Assembly: GCF_024296925.1 (NCBI RefSeq)
Contig: NZ_CP101125.1
Coordinates: 188,501 to 252,500 of the forward strand
Source of the DNA: Pseudomonas nunensis
Lineage (GTDB): Bacteria; Pseudomonadota; Gammaproteobacteria; Pseudomonadales; Pseudomonadaceae
Length of the DNA stretch: 64,000 nt
Direction of reading: 5' to 3'
How positions within the stretch are numbered: position 1 is the first letter of the stretch; each line of letters opens with the position of its first letter. Under the pieces are notes generated by a model. That model worked only from the letters and a program-made list of their open reading frames with translations. It had not been told where the DNA came from and ran no database searches. Below, in pieces: positions 55,341 to 64,000 of the stretch. The translations under genes and the position numbers were made by a program.

Positions 55341-56720
55341 TCAATCCAGTAGAGAAAGGGTGACAGGCGTCAGGTGATTGTCTTCGACGCGCACTTGCAG
55401 CTCGCCCTCGCCGAGCCGGGCATTCAGGCGTTGGCCGGGATGAGTCTGGGCGGCATTGCGAATCGCATTGCCGCGCTCGTCCAGCAGAATGCTGTAGCCA
55501 CGGGCAAGGGTCGCCAACGGACTGACCACTTGCAGCGTCTGCACTTGGCTTTGCAGCTGCAAGCGACGGCTTTTAAGGCTTTCGCGCATTGCTCGGGGCA
55601 GGCGTTCGGCGAAACTGTCGAGGCGCTGGCGCAACATCGCCAGTTGCCGACCCGGATGTTGCCCGGCGAGGCGGGTTTCCAGGCGGATCAGGCGTTCGCG
55701 GCGAGTATTGAGGCTGCGTTCGAAGGCGCGGCGCATACGCATGTCCAGATCGTCCAGGCGTTGCGCTTGTTGACGCAGGCGTTCGCCGGGATGCCGCAGG
55801 CGCCGGGACATGCCTTCGAGGCGCAGGCGATCACGCATCAAACGGTCGCGGATACGCATCACCAGACGACGGTGCAGGCTTTCGACCCGGCGCACCAGGT
55901 CGCTGGAGTCCGGTGCCAGCAATTCAGCGGCGGCAGAAGGCGTCGGCGCGCGAACGTCGGCCACGAAGTCGCTGATCGAGACGTCGGTTTCATGCCCGAC
56001 GGCGCTCACAATCGGCGTCACGCAAGCATCCACGGCGCGGGCCACGGCTTCTTCGTTGAAACACCAGAGGTCTTCCAGCGAGCCGCCGCCACGGGCCAGG
56101 ATCAACGCATCGAAGCCACGGGCGTCCGCCAGTTTCAATGCACGGACAATCTGCGCGGTGGCTTCGCGGCCCTGCACAGCGGTGGGGATCAGCGTCAGTT
56201 GCACCTGCGGCGCCCGACGACGGAACACGCTGATAATGTCGCGGATCACGGCGCCGGTCGGCGAACTGATAATGCCGATGCGTTGTGGATGCGCCGGCAG
56301 CGGCACTTTGCGCTCGGCGCTGAACAGGCCTTCGGCGCTGAGTTTTTCTTTCAGCGCATCGAAGGCCAGTCGCAGGGCGCCGTCGCCGGCCGGTTCCACG
56401 GTGTCGAGGATCAGTTGATAGTCGCCACGGCCCTCGAACAGCGAGACCTTGCCGCGCACCTTGACCGCCAGGCCATCCTTCAGCGCCTGGCGCACCCGCG
56501 CGGCGTTCTGCCGGAACAGCGCGCAACGCACCTGGGCGCCGCTGTCCTTGAGGGTGAAATACACATGGCCGGACGCCGGGCGGGCGAGGTTGGAGATTTC
56601 GCCTTCGACCCAGATATTGCTGAACACATCTTCCAGCAACACCCGCGCGCGGCCGTTGAGCTGGCTGACAGTCAGGACTTCACGGTCCAGGCCGAGTCTT
56701 GCAAAGGGATCTTTAATCAT
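55341..56720 (-). CDS. xseA: Exodeoxyribonuclease VII large subunit
   Basis: 459 residues. N-terminal OB fold (VSQLNGRARVLLEDVFSNIWVEGEISN), catalytic core with IGIISSPTGAVIRDI, DALILARGGGSLEDLWCFNEE and VGHETDVSISDFVAD, then long helices. Degrades single-stranded DNA with XseB (encoded elsewhere). Confidence 0.96.
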   Translation of the reverse strand: MIKDPFARLGLDREVLTVSQLNGRARVLLEDVFSNIWVEGEISNLARPASGHVYFTLKDSGAQVRCALFRQNAARVRQALKDGLAVKVRGKVSLFEGRGDYQLILDTVEPAGDGALRLAFDALKEKLSAEGLFSAERKVPLPAHPQRIGIISSPTGAVIRDIISVFRRRAPQVQLTLIPTAVQGREATAQIVRALKLADARGFDALILARGGGSLEDLWCFNEEAVARAVDACVTPIVSAVGHETDVSISDFVADVRAPTPSAAAELLAPDSSDLVRRVESLHRRLVMRIRDRLMRDRLRLEGMSRRLRHPGERLRQQAQRLDDLDMRMRRAFERSLNTRRERLIRLETRLAGQHPGRQLAMLRQRLDSFAERLPRAMRESLKSRRLQLQSQVQTLQVVSPLATLARGYSILLDERGNAIRNAAQTHPGQRLNARLGEGELQVRVEDNHLTPVTLSLLD

Positions 56721-56776
56721 GGGACGCAGTTTAAAGGCATTCGTCCATCAATCTCCATGACTCAACACAAATCCCC

Positions 56777-56866
56777 TGTGGGAGCGGGCTTGCTCGCGAA
56801 GGCGGTGTGTCAGTCGCCATCATTGTTTAATGACCCACCGCTTTCGCGAGCAAGCCCGCTCCCACA
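56777..56866. repeat. REP doublet whose second arm enters the LysR gene
   Basis: Arms 56777-56800 and 56843-56866 (TTCGCGAGCAAGCCCGCTCC...). The second arm lies within the 3' end of the LysR-family gene. Confidence 0.85.
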
Positions 56867-57760
56867 GGGAGGGTGAGTGCAGGTGTTGATGAATTGTTGG
56901 ACCAATGGCGTGGGATTCTGCCGATAGGCGAGGGCGACGGTGCTGTGGCAGTCCGGATCAGCCAGCGGCAGGAAATGGATATCCGGCGGGGCGATGTCCT
57001 GCATCGACTCCGGCAGCAGTGCAATGCCAAACCCGGCCTGGATCAACTGCAATTGCGTGGTTTTGCGCGACACCACTCGCGCGGCTTTCGGAAAGAACCC
57101 CTGGCGCATGCACAGCTCGGCTGACAAATAACTCAGCCCGCCGCGTTGTGGATGAGGAATGGAGATAAACGCCTCATCCTTCAACTGCGCCAGATCGATG
57201 CCTTGCCCGGAGTTATCCACAGCCAGTCGATGATTCGGCGGAACAGCCAGCAGCAAGCGTTCGCTATATAAAGGAATAATCTGCACGCCTTCACGCTGAC
57301 GCAGCACCGGCAAGCGCAACAGACCGACATCGAGGCGACCTTCCGCCAACTCTTCCAACTGCGCTTCTGAGGGCAGTTTGACGATGTCCATGGACACACC
57401 TACATGCTGATCCAGATAAGCACTGATGCCCCGTAACAACCGGCCGCTCATCGGCACCGTGCTGGAATGGCTCAGCCGCAAGGTTCCGAGTTTGCCAGTG
57501 CCGACCTGAGTGGCCATCTCGCTGGCCTTTGTCAGTTCGTGCAGCAGGTTTCTGGCGCGGGGCAAAAAGGCTTCGCCAGCGGCGGTCAGTCGCGGCTGAC
57601 GCGCGGTGCGTTCGAACAATGGCGTTTGCAGACGGGTTTCCATGTCCTTGATCTGCCGGCTCAGGGCCGACTGTGCGATAAACAGGCGTTCGGCCGCAGC
57701 GCTGAAACTGCCGCACTCGGCGATTTCCACGAAGTAACGCAATTGACGGGTTGAAAGCAC
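56810..57760 (-). CDS. LysR-family transcriptional regulator
   Basis: 316 residues. HTH RYFVEIAECGSFSAAAERLFIAQSALSRQIKDME, then the substrate-binding domain. GTG 57760 with AAGG upstream; the frame extends 17 codons further. The last ~18 residues (PCGSGLARES...) are translated REP sequence, so the original stop has been lost. Divergent from the TauE/SafE gene and probably its regulator. Confidence 0.88.
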   Translation of the reverse strand: MLSTRQLRYFVEIAECGSFSAAAERLFIAQSALSRQIKDMETRLQTPLFERTARQPRLTAAGEAFLPRARNLLHELTKASEMATQVGTGKLGTLRLSHSSTVPMSGRLLRGISAYLDQHVGVSMDIVKLPSEAQLEELAEGRLDVGLLRLPVLRQREGVQIIPLYSERLLLAVPPNHRLAVDNSGQGIDLAQLKDEAFISIPHPQRGGLSYLSAELCMRQGFFPKAARVVSRKTTQLQLIQAGFGIALLPESMQDIAPPDIHFLPLADPDCHSTVALAYRQNPTPLVQQFINTCTHPPCGSGLARESGGSLNNDGD

Positions 57761-57861
57761 GAGGCATGCCTTTTCGAGATGGGTGAGCGACCTGGAAGAT
57801 ATTAGTCGCAACCCTCGGCGCTGGCTAAAGTCATCTCAGGTATTCAAGGAAAGCCCCGCAA

Positions 57862-58629
57862 ATGAATGTGCTTGAGTTGTTGAGCCAATGGCCGTTCGGT
57901 GCAACGGATTGGCTGGTGATCGGGTTGGGCATTGCCCTGGCCTACATCGTGTTTGGCATCGCGGGGTTTGGCACCGCGCTGGTGGCGGGGCCGATCCTGA
58001 TCCTGTTTATGCCGCTGTCGAAGATCGTGCCGTTGCTGGTGCTGCTGGATTTCGTTGCGGCCTTCGGCAATCTGCTGCCGTCGCGGCGAGATGTAGCCAA
58101 GCCGGAACTGCTGCGACTGCTGCCGTGCATGGCGGTGGGTTGCACGTTGGGAGTGATCTTCCTGCTGAACCTCAAATCCGACTTGTTGCTGCTGTTGATG
58201 GGGCTGTTTATCAGCGCCTATGCGGTTTACAGCCTGTGGGTCAAAACCCGTCCGACGCAACTGTCCGCCGCTTGGGCGCTGCCGATGGGCACGGTGGGCG
58301 GGATGTTCGGCGCGTTGTTTGGCAGTGGCGGCTTTTTATATGCGATCTATTTGAACAGTCGTCTGCCCAAGGAGGCGGCACGGGCGACGCAAAGTGCGCT
58401 GATCAGTTGCAGCACCGTGGTGCGTTTGAGCCTGTTTGCCGTCGCGGGTGTGTATGCCGAGCTACCCTTGTTGGTATTGGCCGTGTGTTTGTTGCCGGCC
58501 ATGGCGCTCGGGTTATGGATTGGCCGGCGGTTGAGCATGAGATTGTCCCGGGAGGCGTTCGTACGGCTGGTGACCTGGTTGGTACTGGCCAGCGGGATTG
58601 CCTTGATCGGGCGGTATTTGAGTACTTGA
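57862..58629 (+). CDS. TauE/SafE-family membrane transporter
   Basis: 255 residues, about eight TMs in two repeats (FGIAGFGTALVAGPILILFMPLSKIVPLLVLLDF; GGMFGALFGSGGFLYAIYL). The family exports or imports sulfite, sulfoacetate or other organosulfur anions. Divergent LysR gene lies 101 bases away; substrate unknown. Confidence 0.85.
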   Translation: MNVLELLSQWPFGATDWLVIGLGIALAYIVFGIAGFGTALVAGPILILFMPLSKIVPLLVLLDFVAAFGNLLPSRRDVAKPELLRLLPCMAVGCTLGVIFLLNLKSDLLLLLMGLFISAYAVYSLWVKTRPTQLSAAWALPMGTVGGMFGALFGSGGFLYAIYLNSRLPKEAARATQSALISCSTVVRLSLFAVAGVYAELPLLVLAVCLLPAMALGLWIGRRLSMRLSREAFVRLVTWLVLASGIALIGRYLST

Positions 58630-58671
58630 CCTGCGTGTGTCAGGGATTAAGCTGCCGGCCGTCCTGACGCC

Positions 58672-58761
58672 TTCGCGGGCAAGCCTCGCTCCTACAAGTT
58701 GGGTGTCGTTCGAGAAATTTGCGACGACACAAACCCTGTAGGAGCGAGGCTTGCCCGCGAA
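58672..58761. repeat. REP doublet, GTAGGAGCGAGGC variant
   Basis: Arms 58672-58695 and 58737-58761. The loop contains a further stem GTGTCGT/ACGACAC. Confidence 0.85.
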
Positions 58762-58815
58762 GGCGTTACCCGGCACGCCGCAGAATTCCCCATTTGACGC
58801 AGTAGGCTTGGCACC

Positions 58816-59364
58816 ATGAATTCCCAAAGCATCATCGTCCCGAAAATCTCCACGCTGCCGGTACACGAACCCCGGGCCCGGGCGGTCGTGCGTTGGCTGG
58901 TGCGCAAGAACATCATCAAGGAAGAGTTGACCACCTGTGGCCGCACCGGCAACCGCATGGCTCACGCCCTTGCCGACGGCGCTCGCGCCGTGGTCCTGCA
59001 CCCGCAAGCGCTGCCGTTCGGCGAAGCGGTGAATGGTCTGGAAATCATCACCAAGCGCTGCATCTACACCCCGGCCAAGGGCTTTCTGGGGGAGGCGGGC
59101 TGCGCCGAATGTCGCAAGGAAGTCGGCGAAGCGCTGTTCGAAAGCCTGGAAGAGTGGATGCCGGGGCGCACCGACAACTTCACCTGCCCTGAATGCGGGC
59201 ATGAAGATGACATCAACGGGTTTCTGTTTTTGCAGGAATGCGGCTTTTCCAACCTGGGCTTCATTTTCAACAACTGGGGCGAGGCCGGGTTCAAGCAGAG
59301 CTTTATCGATGAGTTTGCCGATTGGCTCGACCAGCCTGTGAGTTGGGTCAAGGTCGAACTGTAA
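58816..59364 (+). CDS. Zinc-ribbon conserved hypothetical protein
   Basis: 182 residues, cytoplasmic. Two CxxC knuckles (GCAECRKE and FTCPECGHE) spaced about 30 residues form a probable zinc ribbon. The surrounding sequence is mixed alpha/beta. Relatives are sometimes labelled 'sugar ABC transporter ATPase', but no Walker motif exists, so that name is unsupported. Confidence 0.65.
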   Translation: MNSQSIIVPKISTLPVHEPRARAVVRWLVRKNIIKEELTTCGRTGNRMAHALADGARAVVLHPQALPFGEAVNGLEIITKRCIYTPAKGFLGEAGCAECRKEVGEALFESLEEWMPGRTDNFTCPECGHEDDINGFLFLQECGFSNLGFIFNNWGEAGFKQSFIDEFADWLDQPVSWVKVEL

Positions 59365-59378
59365 CCGCAACCGAAACC

Positions 59379-59450
59379 GTAGGAGCGAGGCTTGCCCGCG
59401 AAGCTTTTAGCGCCAGTGATGACGCCTTCGCGGGCAAGCCTTGCTCCTAC
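59379..59450. repeat. REP doublet, GTAGGAGCGAGGC variant
   Basis: Arms 59379-59402 and 59427-59450 (the second has one T for C). Directly upstream of the guaB promoter. Confidence 0.85.
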
Positions 59451-59496
59451 AGGGTTTGTGTGCCAAAACCCCCGTCGATCACTGCATCGATAATAG

Positions 59497-61044
<1,548 letters not shown>

Positions 61045-61127
61045 GGCTTCCAGCAAAAAGTTAAGTAACCGGGGCTGTTTTATTCAGCCCCGAGTTGTTT
61101 CTGAATTCCATAGACGAGACTGACTCC

Positions 61128-62705
61128 ATGGCCCTCGACATTCACGCCCACCGTATCCTGATCCTCGATTTCGGTTCCCAGTACACCCAGCTGATTGCCC
61201 GCCGCGTGCGTGAAATCGGCGTGTACTGCGAACTGCATCCGTTCGACATGGATGACGAAGCGATTCGCGAATTCGCTCCGAAAGGCGTCATTCTTGCCGG
61301 CGGCCCCGAGTCCGTGCACGTAGCCGACAGCCCACGCTGCCCGCAAGCAGTATTCGATCTGGGCGTACCGGTTTTCGGTATCTGCTACGGCATGCAAACC
61401 ATGGCTGAACAGCTGGGTGGCAAGGTCGAAGGTTCCGAACTGCGCGAATTCGGTTATGCCCGTGTAGACGTGGTCGGCAAAAGCCGCCTGCTCGACGGCA
61501 TCGAAGATCACATCGACGCCGATGGCCTGTTCGGCCTCGACGTGTGGATGAGCCACGGTGACAAAGTCACCAAGATGCCGCAGGAATTCCACATCCTGGC
61601 CAGCACCCCGAGCTGCCCGATTGCCGGCATGTTTGACGACGCTCGTGGCTACTACGGCGTGCAGTTCCACCCGGAAGTGACCCACACCAAGCAGGGCGGT
61701 CGCATCCTCTCGCGTTTCATCCTCGACATCTGCGGCTGCGAAGCCTTGTGGACGCCTTCGAAAATTGCCGAAGACGCCATCGCCAACATTCGCGCCCAGG
61801 TCGGCACCGACAACGTACTGCTCGGCCTGTCGGGCGGTGTGGACTCCTCGGTAGTTGCCGCGCTGTTGCACAAAGCCATTGGCGACCAATTGACCTGCGT
61901 CTTCGTCGACAACGGCCTGCTGCGTCTGCACGAAGGCGAGCAAGTGATGGCCATGTTCGCCGAGAACATGGGCGTCAAAGTAATTCGCGCCAACGCTGAA
62001 GATCAGTTCCTGAACAACCTGGCCGGCGAGTCCGACCCAGAGAAGAAACGCAAGATCATCGGTCGCACCTTCATCGACGTCTTCGATGCCCAGTCCAACA
62101 AACTGGACAACATCAAGTACCTCGCCCAGGGCACCATCTACCCGGACGTGATCGAGTCGGCTGGCGCCAAAAGCGGCAAGGCCCACGTGATCAAGTCGCA
62201 CCACAACGTGGGTGGCTTGCCGGAAGAGATGAACCTGAAGCTGGTCGAGCCGCTGCGTGAGCTGTTCAAGGACGAAGTCCGTCGTCTGGGCCTGGAACTC
62301 GGCCTGCCGTACGACATGGTCTACCGTCACCCATTCCCAGGCCCGGGCCTGGGCGTGCGGATCCTCGGTGAAGTGAAGAAGGAATACGCCGACCTGCTGC
62401 GTCGCGCCGACCACATCTTCATCGAAGAACTGCGCAAGGCCGACTGGTACCACAAAGTCAGCCAGGCATTCGTGGTATTCCAACCGGTGAAATCGGTTGG
62501 CGTGGTCGGCGATGGCCGTCGTTACGCTTGGGTCGTGGCCCTGCGTGCCGTAGAAACCATCGACTTCATGACCGCGCGTTGGGCTCACCTGCCTTACGAG
62601 CTGCTGGAAACCGTTTCCGGCCGCATCATCAATGAAATCGAAGGCATCTCCCGCGTCACTTACGACGTGTCGAGCAAGCCGCCAGCGACGATTGAGTGGG
62701 AGTGA
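61128..62705 (+). CDS. guaA: GMP synthase (glutamine-hydrolysing)
   Basis: 525 residues. Class I amidotransferase domain (Cys in [10 protein letters not shown], His/Glu in [10 protein letters not shown]), ATP-PPase loop LSGGVDSSV, and C-terminal dimerisation domain. Converts XMP to GMP. Cotranscribed with guaB (83-base gap). Confidence 0.97.
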   Translation: MALDIHAHRILILDFGSQYTQLIARRVREIGVYCELHPFDMDDEAIREFAPKGVILAGGPESVHVADSPRCPQAVFDLGVPVFGICYGMQTMAEQLGGKVEGSELREFGYARVDVVGKSRLLDGIEDHIDADGLFGLDVWMSHGDKVTKMPQEFHILASTPSCPIAGMFDDARGYYGVQFHPEVTHTKQGGRILSRFILDICGCEALWTPSKIAEDAIANIRAQVGTDNVLLGLSGGVDSSVVAALLHKAIGDQLTCVFVDNGLLRLHEGEQVMAMFAENMGVKVIRANAEDQFLNNLAGESDPEKKRKIIGRTFIDVFDAQSNKLDNIKYLAQGTIYPDVIESAGAKSGKAHVIKSHHNVGGLPEEMNLKLVEPLRELFKDEVRRLGLELGLPYDMVYRHPFPGPGLGVRILGEVKKEYADLLRRADHIFIEELRKADWYHKVSQAFVVFQPVKSVGVVGDGRRYAWVVALRAVETIDFMTARWAHLPYELLETVSGRIINEIEGISRVTYDVSSKPPATIEWE

Positions 62706-62737
62706 TCCCGGCGTTAGCTGATCGTCCGTAGCACCCG

Positions 62738-62773
62738 AAAGGCCCCGTGAACGCGAGTTCACGGGGCCTTTTG
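62738..62773. terminator. guaA/treR bidirectional terminator
   Basis: AAAGGCCCCGTGAAC, loop GCGA, GTTCACGGGGCCTTT: a perfect 15-bp stem between converging genes. Confidence 0.92.
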
Positions 62774-62777
62774 CGTT

Positions 62778-63482
62778 TCAGCGCCGCGCCACGTCGGAGA
62801 AGTAAAACTTATCCAGCGTATGCCGCGACTCGGTGTACTCGAACTGGCGCCCATCCTGCAGGAACGTCTGGTTACTCACCACGATCACGTGGCTTTGGCC
62901 GTCGAGGTCCAGCAGCAGTTGATCATCCTTGCTGCGCGGCACCGCTTCGATGGTGCGCTGGGCGTAGGCGATTTGCAGTTGCAGGGTTTGTTCGATGAAG
63001 GCGTAGATCGATTGCTCAGCGATGTCGCGGGACAGGCCGGGAATCACATCGCTGACGAAATGGTTGATGTCGAGGATCACCCGTTTGCCATCGATGCGCC
63101 GCACCCGTTTGATCCGCGTGATCAGGCTGCCGGCTTCGGCCTGGATGTGTTCCAGCAGCGCGCCTTCAAGCGGTATCTGATCGAACTCGACCACTTCGGT
63201 GCTGACGTCGTTGCCCAGCCGTGGATAGGTTTCCTGGAAGCTGACGATGCCGCCGAGCTGGAATTCGATCGGGTTGGTCGACAGCACGAAGGTGCCTTTT
63301 CCGTGGACTTTCTGGGCGAAACCGCGCTCCTGTAACAGCTCGATGGCCTTGCGCACGGTGCCGCGACTGGCCTGGTAGCTGTCCATCAACTCGGTTTCAG
63401 AAGGCAAGCGGGCGCCGCGTTCCAGACGTTCGGTGGTGATGCTGGCAAGCAGATCGGTGTAGATCTGGTTGTATTTACTCAT
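62778..63482 (-). CDS. treR: Trehalose operon repressor TreR (GntR family)
   Basis: 234 residues. wHTH at the N-terminus (YNQIYTDLLASI, LPSETELMDSYQASRGTVRKAIELLQERG), UTRA effector domain after it. ATG 63482; the much longer frame passes through the operators and is rejected. Divergent from the trehalose PTS gene. Confidence 0.9.
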   Translation of the reverse strand: MSKYNQIYTDLLASITTERLERGARLPSETELMDSYQASRGTVRKAIELLQERGFAQKVHGKGTFVLSTNPIEFQLGGIVSFQETYPRLGNDVSTEVVEFDQIPLEGALLEHIQAEAGSLITRIKRVRRIDGKRVILDINHFVSDVIPGLSRDIAEQSIYAFIEQTLQLQIAYAQRTIEAVPRSKDDQLLLDLDGQSHVIVVSNQTFLQDGRQFEYTESRHTLDKFYFSDVARR

Positions 63483-63623
63483 GGGGATGGCTCTATGCCG
63501 CGCTGTACTCAAGGTTTCGAACCTTAAGGGCAGGGTAGGGCTTTGTCCATGCGGCAATGGGTTTCTTCGATTTTGCAGGTAGGAAATGTCGCCGCCGGTC
63601 GGCGCCGAGACAAACAAAATCAA

Positions 63624-63665
63624 ACTCGTCTGTACGAGTTGTTGCTTTAACTCGTACAGACGAGT
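63624..63665. promoter_or_regulatory. Two TreR-type operators
   Basis: ACTCGTCTGTACGAGT (63624-63639) and ACTCGTACAGACGAGT (63650-63665): each is a palindrome ACTCGT-N4-ACGAGT, and each is the exact reverse complement of the other, 26 bp centre to centre. The second lies in the 17-bp spacer of a promoter for treP (TTGCTT 63642-63647, TACTTT 63665-63670). Confidence 0.8.
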
Positions 63666-63719
63666 ACTTTTCGTTTCGGCGTGCTGCCAATAACAAAAAA
63701 CTACAGCGGAAGAACAAGC

Positions 63720-64000
63720 ATGAGCCACGACTACCCGAATATCGCCAGCGAGCTGCTTGTCAGCCTCGGTGGCAGCGACAACCTTGAGCAGGCCGCGCAC
63801 TGCGTCACACGCTTGCGCCTGGCCCTCAAGGACCCGAGCCTGGTCAACAGCGCCACGCTGAACCAGATCGATCTGGTCAAGGGCTCGTTCTTCACCGGCG
63901 GCCTGTTCCAGGTGGTCATCGGCCCCGGCGAAGTGGAAAAGGTCTACGCCGAACTGCGTCGGCAAACCGGTCTCGCTGCGGCGACCATCGCCGACGTTAA
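63720..64000 (+). CDS. treP: PTS system trehalose-specific EIIBC component, N-terminal part (runs off window)
   Basis: 93 codons of the EIIB domain are present. Phosphorylated Cys in HCVTRLRLAL, typical of the Glc/sucrose EIIB family, then GLFQVVIGPGEVEKVYAEL. GGAAGAAC upstream of ATG 63720. Divergence from treR and the operators supports trehalose as the substrate. Truncated by the window end. Confidence 0.88.
   Translation, partial: MSHDYPNIASELLVSLGGSDNLEQAAHCVTRLRLALKDPSLVNSATLNQIDLVKGSFFTGGLFQVVIGPGEVEKVYAELRRQTGLAAATIADV

Noticed and set aside
58816..59364. 'Sugar ABC transporter ATPase' label for the zinc-ribbon protein
   Set aside because: There is no Walker A, signature or Walker B motif; only zinc-ribbon Cys pairs are visible.
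61080..62762. 560-codon minus-strand ORF antisense to guaA
   Set aside because: Shadow of guaA; no domains.
63483..63965. N-terminal extension of treR
   Set aside because: It would run through both operators and the treP coding region; the GntR domain starts at ATG 63482.

Overview
The window looks like the chromosome of a fluorescent-group Pseudomonas. GC content is high, the gene orders queA-tgt-yajC-secD-secF, iscRSUA-hscBA-fdx-iscX-ndk-rlmN-pilW-rodZ-ispG-hisS-yfgM-bamB-der and guaB-guaA are typical of that genus, and two sequence variants of Pseudomonas REP doublets are scattered between genes. The genus assignment is inference from gene order and protein similarity, not from a search.

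Positions 1-12320 form a complete Ter (tellurite/stress response) locus. A 5'-truncated trypsin-like protease is followed by a tightly overlapping run of five biosynthetic-type enzymes: a PRPP-loop phosphoribosyltransferase, a HAD hydrolase, a StiP/PELOTA protein, a CitE-like lyase and a second HAD phosphatase. This leads directly into terZABCDE. A terF-type TerD-vWA gene converges on terE across a shared terminator. A secreted protein of unknown function follows. Positions 12377-17482 (minus strand) encode an NAD-dependent formate dehydrogenase, fdsG-B-A-D, with four-base overlaps throughout and no fdsC. Two small genes follow: a secreted protein and a PH-like domain protein.

Positions 18844-25612 are the accessory part. 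A DUF3077-like gene sits behind a leader made of three chained small ORFs and several hairpins, including a terminator/antiterminator-like pair. Next comes an AT-rich minus-strand island (19629-24360) encoding an ABC three-component (ABC-3C) conflict system: a nuclease-like effector, a middle component and an SMC/RecF-like ATPase. Its effector gene is split by a frameshift at a run of nine A. Beside the island lies a decayed 3' fragment of a paralogue of the secreted gene at 11574. Two Pseudomonas hypothetical genes and tRNA-Leu(CAA) close the region.

Positions 25968-64000 are mostly housekeeping: queuosine synthesis (queA, tgt), Sec translocon accessories (yajC, secDF), suhB, trmJ, cysE, the full isc Fe-S assembly operon behind an IscR-type promoter, ndk, rlmN, pilW, rodZ, ispG, hisS, yfgM, bamB and der. 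A methionine-type aminotransferase overlaps an omega-amidase gene. Then follow leuA with a possible leader peptide, an M23 peptidase, xseA, a LysR/TauE divergent pair, a zinc-ribbon hypothetical, guaBA, and finally treR divergent from a PTS trehalose transporter that runs off the window, with two palindromic operators between them.
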